A stretch of DNA of 64,000 nt from Halopseudomonas salegens (GTDB lineage: Bacteria; Pseudomonadota; Gammaproteobacteria; Pseudomonadales; Pseudomonadaceae). How positions within the stretch are numbered: the stretch's first letter is position 1; each line of letters begins with the position of its first letter. Under the pieces are notes generated by a model. The model had not been told where the DNA came from. It saw only the letters and a list, made by a program, of their open reading frames with translations, and made no database searches. This document shows, one piece after another, positions 58,435 through 64,000 of the stretch. Location of the stretch: contig NZ_LT629787.1 of NCBI RefSeq assembly GCF_900105655.1, positions 3,224,001 to 3,288,000 on the forward strand, in the 5' to 3' direction. The position numbers and the translations under genes are program-made.

Positions 58435-59970
58435 TTGAAGGAGTGGGTTGTGATTCACAAGATCAAGGGGTTGTATGACCAGGGCCGTGGCCTGTCGGTC
58501 CGTGCCATCAGTCGCGAGCTGGGGATATCCCGGAACACCGTACGCAAGTATCTGCACCTGGATGAGGTGCAAATCAGCACTGCCATTGCTGACCCTTCAC
58601 GCACCAAGTTGCTCGACCAGCACCGTGATTATCTGATCAATCAGTTGGGTCAGTTTCCAGCCCTCAGCGCGGTCAAGCTGGCCCGTCGTCTGAGGCAGCG
58701 CACCGTTGACCTAGCGGTGTCAGACCGGAGCATCCGCCGGTATGTGCAAGAGCTCAAGCAGCAGGTTGCCAGCGGTCAGTTGCGCTATTACGAACCGGTC
58801 GTTGAGTCGGTACCGGGCGTCCAGTGTCAGGTCGATCCTGGTGAGCTGCGAGGCGTCATGATCGGCGGCCTGGAGCGTGTCGTTCACTTTGTGGTGTTTG
58901 TGCTGTCCTGTTCCCGCTTGATGTATGTCGGCCTCGACTTCCGTCCCTTGCACACCGAGCGATTTATTCAGATGCACGACGAGGCCTTCCGTTACTTCGG
59001 CGGCGTCACCGAGGAGTGCATCTACGATCAGACCAAGATGGTGGTGATTAACGAGCAGTACCGTGAGCTGACGCTGAACCAGCGCTTCCACCAGTATGCG
59101 ACTACCGTCGGGTACCGCATCCACGCGTGCGAGGGCTATGACCCGGAGAGCAAGGGCAAGGTGGAGTCCGGGGTCAAGTACGTCAAGCGCGACTGCTTCT
59201 ACGGTGAGCAGTTCCAGGACGAGAACGCCGTTCGCCAGCACCTGCATGACTGGCTTGAGACGGTGGCCAACGCCCGCCTGCATGGCACGACGGGCCAGCA
59301 TCCACGGGTCCATTTCGAGGCGCTGGAGCGTAGCCAACTCAAGCCCTATCTGGTCCCGCAGAGCCTGCTGCACTTGGCGCCGACAAGGGAGACACGCAAG
59401 GTCGACAAGACCGGCTTGATCTCCTGGCAGGCCAACAAGTACTCGGTACCCATGGCCTGGCAGCAAGCCCGTGTCGGTGTCAGCGCACAGGACGACCAGT
59501 TACTGATCCATGACCTGGAGAGCGGTGAACTCATCGCCACCCATGACCTGTGCAAGGCCAAGGGCCGGATGATCAAGAACAACAACCATTACCGCGACCA
59601 TGCCCAGCGCATCACCGACTTGGAGCACAGCATCGACTCGATCTTGCCCGATGACCTGGGGGCAACCCTGTGCCAGTTGCTCAAGCGTACTTCCCCGCGC
59701 ATCTACAAGGACCAGTTGGTCGCCGCACGCGACCTACTCATGGCCCATGCGCCGGTTGATACGACGCTGCTTGGTGAGCTGTGCGGGCGCGGCGAGCTGA
59801 CTGCCACTGGACTCAAGCGCTATCTCGAAGCCTGGCAGCAAGCCAAGGCGCGGGGGCGGGTCATCAGCGATCAGGACTATGCTCCCGTAACTGGCAGCCA
59901 GGTCAGTCACGCCGACCTGAACGCTTACGCCCGGGTTGGCCAGTCGACTGGCCACGGGGTGACCCCATGA
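58435..59970 (+). CDS. istA: IS21 transposase IstA (copy b)
   Basis: The 511-residue transposase has an N-terminal helix-turn-helix (VRAISRELGISRNTVRKYL), then QVDPGE, IYDQTKMVV and KGKVESGVKYV as DDE elements. The longer C-terminal part distinguishes it from the 339-residue IstA in this window. The start may be TTG, GTG or the ATG at 58435; the ATG gives the normal N-terminus. It overlaps istB by 4 nt. Confidence 0.92.
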   Translation: MKEWVVIHKIKGLYDQGRGLSVRAISRELGISRNTVRKYLHLDEVQISTAIADPSRTKLLDQHRDYLINQLGQFPALSAVKLARRLRQRTVDLAVSDRSIRRYVQELKQQVASGQLRYYEPVVESVPGVQCQVDPGELRGVMIGGLERVVHFVVFVLSCSRLMYVGLDFRPLHTERFIQMHDEAFRYFGGVTEECIYDQTKMVVINEQYRELTLNQRFHQYATTVGYRIHACEGYDPESKGKVESGVKYVKRDCFYGEQFQDENAVRQHLHDWLETVANARLHGTTGQHPRVHFEALERSQLKPYLVPQSLLHLAPTRETRKVDKTGLISWQANKYSVPMAWQQARVGVSAQDDQLLIHDLESGELIATHDLCKAKGRMIKNNNHYRDHAQRITDLEHSIDSILPDDLGATLCQLLKRTSPRIYKDQLVAARDLLMAHAPVDTTLLGELCGRGELTATGLKRYLEAWQQAKARGRVISDQDYAPVTGSQVSHADLNAYARVGQSTGHGVTP

Positions 59971-60707
59971 GCCTGCTCGACAGCACCATCGCGCAGTACC
60001 GCAGCCTTCGCCTCAGCGCGACCGCTGGTGAGCTGGCCACCCTGCTGACCAAGGCCGAAGCCAATGAACTGTCCTACCTGAACTTCGCCCAGTCACTGGT
60101 CGAGCATGAGCTGAACGCCCGCTCCAGCAGCCGCGTGAGCCGCAACCTCAAGCAGGCCCAGTTCCCCTCGGAGAAGCATCTGGAGGCCTTCGACTACCGG
60201 CACCAGACCACCATCACCAAGCGCCAGGTCAGTGCCTTGCTGGACTTCAGCTTTATCGACAACCGGGACAACCTGGTGTTCATCGGACCACCGGGCGTGG
60301 GCAAGACCCACTTGGCCATTGGGATTGGCCACAAGGCGGTCCAGGCTGGCTACAAGGTGCTGTTCCGCACCGCTCTGGCACTGGTCGAGGATCTAGAACT
60401 GGCAGAGATGAAGGGCGAGCTGAAGAAGCGTTTGAATCAGCTGAGCAAGTACGACGTGCTGATCATCGACGAGCTGGGCTATCTGCCGATGACACGGCAG
60501 GCCCGGTACAACCTGTTCCAGTTGATCAACAACCTGTACGAGTACCGCTCGGTCATCCTGACCACCAACAAGGACTTCACCAGTTGGGGCGAGTTCTTCC
60601 ATGACGATAACGTGGCCGTGCCCATCATCGACCGCGTTATCCACCATTCACACATTTTTATGCTGGGAGGTGAGAGCTATCGACTGAAGCAGAAAACCGG
60701 CGGTTAG
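59967..60707 (+). CDS. istB: IS21 helper ATPase IstB (copy b)
   Basis: 246 residues from the ATG at 59967, with Walker A IGPPGVGKTHLA and Walker B VLIIDELGYLPM. The longer open frame upstream overlaps istA and is not needed. Confidence 0.93.
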   Translation: MSLLDSTIAQYRSLRLSATAGELATLLTKAEANELSYLNFAQSLVEHELNARSSSRVSRNLKQAQFPSEKHLEAFDYRHQTTITKRQVSALLDFSFIDNRDNLVFIGPPGVGKTHLAIGIGHKAVQAGYKVLFRTALALVEDLELAEMKGELKKRLNQLSKYDVLIIDELGYLPMTRQARYNLFQLINNLYEYRSVILTTNKDFTSWGEFFHDDNVAVPIIDRVIHHSHIFMLGGESYRLKQKTGG

Positions 60708-60888
60708 CGGTACGCAAGTGGGTCAATTTTATTGGCCAAAAGTGGGTCAAAATTAATGGCCATTGACACACCCCGTTCAGAACTGGAACCTGACGCTGTC
60801 GCAGATGGCCATCCACTTCCCCGAGCGCCTGGACGAATACATCAGTCTGTGACGCTGCTGTCGGTGACACAGAGTTTTGAACACCCTC

Positions 60889-61119
60889 CGTGACCCCAAA
60901 GATGAGTTCGCGCTGTATCAGTCGGAAAATTATGAATTCGAGGTCGCGGCTGCATTTATCCAGGCACGCACACAAGACGACTTTCAAGTCCCAATCAAAG
61001 ATCGTCTCGAAGAGGTTCTAAAAGGAGCTTCAATAGAGAAAGGCAAGCGATACAGGCTATCTTCAAAGGTAGTAGATAAGCCCATGCCGATCGAGTATTG
61101 CGTTAAGCCCATCAGCTAA
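60889..61119 (+). pseudogene. 3' remnant of a cassette gene
   Basis: About 76 codons follow the right end of IS256 copy 3, ending at a stop inside the next attC. The sequence contains DPKDEFALYQSENYEFEVAA and later IKDRLEEVLKGASI. The start and N-terminal part are lost, so only an ATG inside the IS end remains. No family recognised. Confidence 0.6.
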
Positions 61120-61190
61120 CCAGGCCATGCACCGGATGCCAAAACCTCAGCTTCGCTTCGGCTTAGGCACCGGTGATGGCAGCGTTATGT
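61114..61190 (+). other. attC site
   Basis: A 77-bp site from AGCTAAC to GTTATGT; inner arms GCCATGCACCGG and CCGGTGATGGC pair with one extra base. It overlaps the stop of the preceding gene remnant. Confidence 0.82.
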
Positions 61191-61209
61191 GCAATAGGAA
61201 ATTAGCATT

Positions 61210-61566
61210 ATGATAACTAACACACTCAAATCATTACTGGCAGCCATCTGTTTAGGTATGTTTTTTTACACTGGGTCAGTCTTTGGTTTTTCTCTCGGCC
61301 ATTTTCTTTTACCCATTCTTGCGCTTGCCATTATTATCTCTATTGTTTATAAACCGCTCGCGCTGCCCATAAATCATTTATGTAAAGGCGTAGGTATTCT
61401 CTCTTTGCTTTCTTTTCTACTACTAATGCTGGCTGGCACAATGGGGGGTTCATTTCACCTTTCACCTTCAAATCAGGTAATTGCCACCTTATTAGCAGGC
61501 ATCGCATTATTCGGCTTAACATCATTCTTTTGGTCGGAAAAAATAATGCCAGCACATAACAAGTGA
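61210..61566 (+). CDS. Cassette-encoded small membrane protein
   Basis: The 118-residue protein has four hydrophobic helices (for example LGHFLLPILALAIIISIVY and LLSFLLLMLAGTMGG) and short loops. No known family is recognised. The codon use is AT-richer than the core genes. It lies between two attC-like sites, so it is a single-gene cassette. Confidence 0.7.
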   Translation: MITNTLKSLLAAICLGMFFYTGSVFGFSLGHFLLPILALAIIISIVYKPLALPINHLCKGVGILSLLSFLLLMLAGTMGGSFHLSPSNQVIATLLAGIALFGLTSFFWSEKIMPAHNK

Positions 61567-61590
61567 CTGTGGTGTCAACGTCCAAAACTA

Positions 61591-61655
61591 GGCCAAGCAC
61601 AGCGACGGCTTTTTCGTTGCGGCTCCGCCTCCACTACAAAGCCGCGCGTGTTGGC
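61591..61655 (+). other. Probable attC site
   Basis: From GGCCAAG to GTTGGCG, about 65 bp; arms CACAGCGACGGCTTT and AAAGCCGCGCGTG pair with small bulges. The cores differ from the usual GTTAGC/GTTATG, so the site is weaker than its neighbours. Confidence 0.55.
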
Positions 61656-61701
61656 GGCATTTGAGCATACCAGAACATTGAAGCAATGGAGAAAGTAACG
61701 G

Positions 61702-62106
61702 ATGGAAATAATAGAGCCTTACAAAGTGACGGTATTTGTTTTGGGCTTTGCTGGATTTCTGTTTTGGGTCCAGTTAGCAATAATGGATTTGGTGGGCATA
61801 AGGGCAAAGCACACTCCCGGCTTCTTGATAGAGCAAGACCACGACAGTTTTATATTTCGATCTCACAGGGTGTTAGCCAATAGCAACGAAAGTGCAGCTA
61901 TGCTGATTTTGTTTGCCTTATTTGGTATTTTTTCTTCCGCAAACCCCGCATGGCTGAATGGGTGTGCATTGGCGTATTTAGCGGGGCGTTTTGGTCACAT
62001 GATGTTCTACTACAACAATCTGAAAGTTGCTCGTAGCGTCGCTTTTGCAATTAGTTTTTGCGCCTTGCTGGGTATGTTTATCGTAGGGCTTCTGAGCTGG
62101 TTGTAG
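61702..62106 (+). CDS. MAPEG-family membrane protein (cassette gene)
   Basis: The 134-residue protein has four helices and resembles MAPEG proteins: HRVLANSNESAAMLILFALF, and AGRFGHMMFYYNNLKVARS near the third helix. Eukaryotic members use glutathione; bacterial ones are mostly uncharacterised. The ATG at 61702 has TGGAG 10 nt upstream; an earlier frame start at 61686 is in another frame. Confidence 0.75.
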   Translation: MEIIEPYKVTVFVLGFAGFLFWVQLAIMDLVGIRAKHTPGFLIEQDHDSFIFRSHRVLANSNESAAMLILFALFGIFSSANPAWLNGCALAYLAGRFGHMMFYYNNLKVARSVAFAISFCALLGMFIVGLLSWL

Positions 62107-62135
62107 TTTGTGCTCTACAAGACCATCAAGTGGAC

Positions 62136-62206
62136 CCAAAATACTCTGCGGCAACTTGTGCATTCGCTACGCTCATTGTTCCACAAACAACCGCTCCGTA
62201 TTTTGG
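62136..62206. other. Hairpin, possible degenerate attC
   Basis: CCAAAATAC (62136-62144) and GTATTTTGG (62198-62206) pair around a 53-base centre with further pairing (TGCGG/CCGC). It lies where an attC is expected between the MAPEG gene and the toxin-antitoxin pair, but I cannot find good core sites. Confidence 0.35.
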
Positions 62207-62226
62207 CCGGTTACGGCAGCGTTCAA

Positions 62227-62481
62227 TCAGTAGTGATACCGGAGCTGGGCGATAAGCAAAGCGTCATCCATGACCTTGTAAACCATTCGGTGTTCTTCAT
62301 TGATCCGCCGGGACCAGTAACCGGCGAGGCTGTGTTTGAGAGGCTCCGGTTTACCAATGCCTTCGAACGGTTCTCGCTTGGTCTCTTTGATCAGCTTGTT
62401 GATTCGGTTATGGATCTTTTTGTCAGTTTTCTGCCAGTACAAATAGTCTTCCCAGGCGTTCTCGGAGAAGATGAGTTTCAT
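62227..62481 (-). CDS. yoeB: YoeB-family toxin (ribosome-dependent mRNA endonuclease)
   Basis: The 84-residue protein has the same length as Escherichia coli YoeB and keeps Glu46, Arg65, His83 and Tyr84 (C-terminal RYHY), the catalytic residues. It cuts mRNA in the ribosome and is held by the antitoxin encoded just before it, with a 4-nt overlap. The pair is antisense to the other cassettes, which is common for toxin-antitoxin cassettes in integrons. Confidence 0.93.
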   Translation of the reverse strand: MKLIFSENAWEDYLYWQKTDKKIHNRINKLIKETKREPFEGIGKPEPLKHSLAGYWSRRINEEHRMVYKVMDDALLIAQLRYHY

Positions 62482-62729
62482 TCAAGAAGTTCCTTTTCTT
62501 GACCACCACCTTGCTCGAGCTCGGCGACGGATTCCAACAAACGACGGGCGTTCTTTGGTGCGCGCAGGAGGTATGCGGTCTCTTGCAATGCCTCGTAGTC
62601 CTCAAGGGAGATCATTACCACGGACTGCGACTTGCTCCGGGTGATGATCACAGGGGAATGGTCTTCACAGACCTGCTCCATGGTTTTTGCTAGATTCGTT
62701 CTAGCGGCTGTATAGCTAATAGCATCCAC
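62478..62729 (-). CDS. yefM: YefM/Phd-family antitoxin
   Basis: The 83-residue protein starts at a GTG (62727-62729) preceded by AGGAGC and reads VDAISYTAARTNLAKTMEQV, the DNA-binding Phd/YefM fold, followed by SKSQSVVMISLEDYEALQET. The upstream ATG extension is not needed. It should repress its own operon and neutralise YoeB. Confidence 0.92.
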   Translation of the reverse strand: MDAISYTAARTNLAKTMEQVCEDHSPVIITRSKSQSVVMISLEDYEALQETAYLLRAPKNARRLLESVAELEQGGGQEKELLE

Positions 62730-62783
62730 AAGGCTGCTCCTGTACAGGATATTGATCATGCTCAGGATACCGTACGTCAAATG

Positions 62784-62861
62784 ATTTAACAATCGGCTGC
62801 TCAGCCACCGATTTTCCGCCGCTTCCCGGCTCCAAAGTTGCCGCAGAGCGCGGCGTTAGCA
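62784..62861 (+). other. attC site
   Basis: A 78-bp site from ATTTAAC (fits RYYYAAC) to GTTAGCA, with GC-rich pairing inside. It follows the toxin-antitoxin cassette. Confidence 0.7.
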
Positions 62862-62898
62862 AGATGCCAATAGGAGCTCATCCTGCTAGACTCGGCCC

Positions 62899-63072
62899 AT
62901 GAAGCAAATTAACTGGAATGCCGAAAAGAACCAGCAGTTGATGATAAGCGCCGAAGGCATTGTCCTCGCCCTGTGCTTTTGCCACCCAACAAGTAGCTGC
63001 GCTCCCAATTTTCCGGTAAGCAATGCGTATGGAGATTCAGAAATCGGAGTAATTCATGACCATAGACATTGA
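62899..63072 (+). pseudogene. Truncated BrnT-like toxin fragment
   Basis: A 57-codon frame begins MKQINWNAEKNQQLM, which resembles the N-terminus of BrnT-type toxins, then loses similarity after about 25 codons. No BrnA antitoxin follows. It overlaps the next gene by 17 nt in another frame and is probably a decayed cassette. Confidence 0.45.
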
Positions 63073-63373
63073 TCATCTAAGCGAAGAGGAGCTTTGCGAT
63101 CTCAACCATCGAATAGTTGAGCGCCTCAAGTTCCTGGAAACAATGCATACGCATAAAGAAATGATGGAGTTCCGTCCTGGGGAACGGGTGTGTTTTGATC
63201 CTCCGGGAAGAGGAACGCAGTTTGGCACTCTATTCAAGTTCAACAAGCAAACGGTTACTGTCGTTACAGAGTCCGGCCAAAAGTGGAATGTATCACCTCA
63301 TCTCCTAAAAAAGGTGAAGGAGGTAAAGAGCCAATCTCAAGGCAATGTCGTTGGCATACATGAGAAAAAGTAA
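63056..63373 (+). CDS. Conserved hypothetical cassette protein
   Basis: The 105-residue protein starts MTIDIDHLSEEELCDLNHRI and has a beta-rich second half (GERVCFDPPGRGTQFG, TVTVVTESGQKWNVSPHLL) that looks like a KOW/SH3-type small barrel. It is soluble. GGAG lies 8 nt before the start. Role unknown. Confidence 0.65.
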   Translation: MTIDIDHLSEEELCDLNHRIVERLKFLETMHTHKEMMEFRPGERVCFDPPGRGTQFGTLFKFNKQTVTVVTESGQKWNVSPHLLKKVKEVKSQSQGNVVGIHEKK

Positions 63374-63376
63374 CTG

Positions 63377-63445
63377 CCATAACAATGCGCAGCGCTTCGA
63401 GCGCCGGACCTCGTTTCACTCGGCCGCGTATGGCCGGCGTTATTA
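63377..63445 (+). other. attC site
   Basis: A 69-bp site from CCATAAC to GTTATTA, with an inner GC-rich palindrome (CGGCC-GCGTAT-GGCCG). It separates two cassettes. Confidence 0.65.
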
Positions 63446-63448
63446 ATA

Positions 63449-63766
63449 ATGATGAATTTTTCTGAAAAGTGGCAGTGGGGGCTGGCGTACGCTGGGCCGG
63501 CACTGCTAATTGCGGTACCAACTACGGGCCTGGGTTTAGTAATGCTTCCAATAGGTGGTTTTATGGGCGTGTTTGTCGGCTTTACTTCAGATGCTCCATA
63601 CTTCACCACCGAGTTTAGAGTGCTTCTTGGGGTAGCATGCTTGTTGGCGGTAACATTATTTTTAACAGGTATTAAGTTTCGTACAAAATTCTGGGGTAAG
63701 GTTCTAAATTCGATGGGTGTATATTTATGGTGTGTTTCAGGCTTAGTGGGTTTCGGGCCACAATAG
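63449..63766 (+). CDS. Cassette-encoded small membrane protein
   Basis: The 105-residue protein has three hydrophobic segments (LAYAGPALLIAVPTTGLG, VLLGVACLLAVTLFLTGI, VYLWCVSGLVGFG). No family recognised. Two adjacent ATGs (63449 and 63452) start directly after the attC core, with no clear ribosome binding site. Confidence 0.65.
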   Translation: MMNFSEKWQWGLAYAGPALLIAVPTTGLGLVMLPIGGFMGVFVGFTSDAPYFTTEFRVLLGVACLLAVTLFLTGIKFRTKFWGKVLNSMGVYLWCVSGLVGFGPQ

Positions 63767-63767
63767 T

Positions 63768-63836
63768 TCATAACAATGCAATTATGTACGCCATGGGCTT
63801 CCACCACAGCAAGCTGTGTCCGGACCTCCGTTACGG
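63768..63836 (+). other. Probable degenerate attC site
   Basis: TCATAAC to GTTACGG, 69 bp between two cassettes. The outer cores are imperfect (TAAC/GTTA pair) and the inner pairing is weak. Confidence 0.4.
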
Positions 63837-63850
63837 CGCCAGGAGTAATA

Positions 63851-64000
63851 ATGAGTAATACACCTCCACAAGGTAGTGAAATCAAAATTGATACCTTGAA
63901 TGGTCATCAACATATTCTTGTACCCCACGGAAAAGGTGGCACAATGAGATACTTCATTGGGTTATTTTTACTATTCTGGATGGGTTGCTGGTTTATAGGA
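63851..64000 (+). CDS. Partial cassette gene at window end, predicted membrane protein
   Basis: The first 50 codons are in the window; the frame stays open at the end. It has a short polar N-terminus, HGQH-like residues (NGHQHILVPHGKGG), then a hydrophobic helix (MRYFIGLFLLFWMGCWFIG). AGGAG lies 5 nt before the start. No family can be assigned. Confidence 0.6.
   Translation, partial: MSNTPPQGSEIKIDTLNGHQHILVPHGKGGTMRYFIGLFLLFWMGCWFIG

Larger units (their letters stand above)
58317..60768 (+). mobile_element. IS21-family insertion sequence (copy b)
   Basis: A 2452-bp element begins TGTTAATGGCC and ends with GGCCATTGACA, with repeated GTGGGTCAA motifs near the ends. CACCC occurs on both sides (58312-58316 and 60769-60773) as target duplication. 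It differs in length and protein sequence from the other IS21 element, so it is a separate type. Confidence 0.88.
57654..60888 (+). pseudogene. IS256-family copy 3, 5'-truncated and split by IS21
   Basis: The fragment starts at base 521 of the element, directly at the end of copy 2, and continues to the normal right end at 60888. A 2452-bp IS21 element lies inside. The first 520 bp, including the transposase start, are missing. Several silent bases match copy 1 rather than copy 2, and one site (GTCGCAG) is unique to it. Confidence 0.85.

Noticed and set aside
62110..62502. 130-aa plus-strand frame across the toxin-antitoxin cassette
   Set aside because: It is antisense to yoeB, which has all catalytic residues.

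Overview
The window looks like a chromosomal segment of a gammaproteobacterium of the Pseudomonas lineage, possibly Halopseudomonas or a close relative. This is inferred from the gene content: a lipase with its foldase, a CioAB-type quinol oxidase with CydDC, exosortase H, YdbH/YnbE/YdbL, and GC-rich core genes with weak antisense open frames. No rRNA, tRNA or CRISPR array was recognised.

Region 1 (1-14006) is one-carbon and methylated-amine metabolism. It has the first 46 codons of a glutamine-synthetase-like enzyme on the minus strand, a divergent XRE-cupin regulator, and a soluble chemoreceptor fused to a solute-binding domain. It also has two membrane proteins (DUF3360 and HPP), then purU-soxB-soxD-soxA-soxG followed by an IclR regulator. 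The set fits sarcosine oxidation or the homologous N-methylglutamate pathway for methylamine.

Region 2 (14109-31615) carries exosortase H and its partner membrane protein, a response regulator-TPR/histidine kinase pair, and a large ammonium transporter-PAS-PAS-GGDEF-EAL protein. A MarR regulator with gabD follows, with clear palindromic operator candidates and a long inverted-repeat element between them. Then come the outer-membrane-homeostasis genes ydbH-ynbE-ydbL, lipA-lifO, and an NfeD/SPFH pair.

Region 3 (31728-49679) has a CsoR-family regulator, an RND efflux operon, periplasmic rhodanese and DsrE proteins, an acyl-CoA ligase, an octaheme cytochrome with a TPR tail, a CaCA exchanger, and the operon cioA-cioB-cydD-cydC.

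Region 4 (about 50 kb to the end) is an accessory region: an integron-type gene cassette array with no integrase in view, heavily broken by insertion sequences. An IS21 element splits an IS91-like transposase. Two full IS256-family copies and one truncated copy sit in and between cassettes, and a second IS21 element sits inside the truncated copy. attC-like sites separate small, AT-richer genes. These include two genes carrying the Rx4H motif of HEPN ribonucleases (both now broken), a MAPEG protein, a YefM/YoeB toxin-antitoxin pair, small membrane proteins and fragments. Reading across the insertions with exact target-site duplications restores the IS91-like transposase (400 aa) and the first HEPN-like cassette gene (261 aa).
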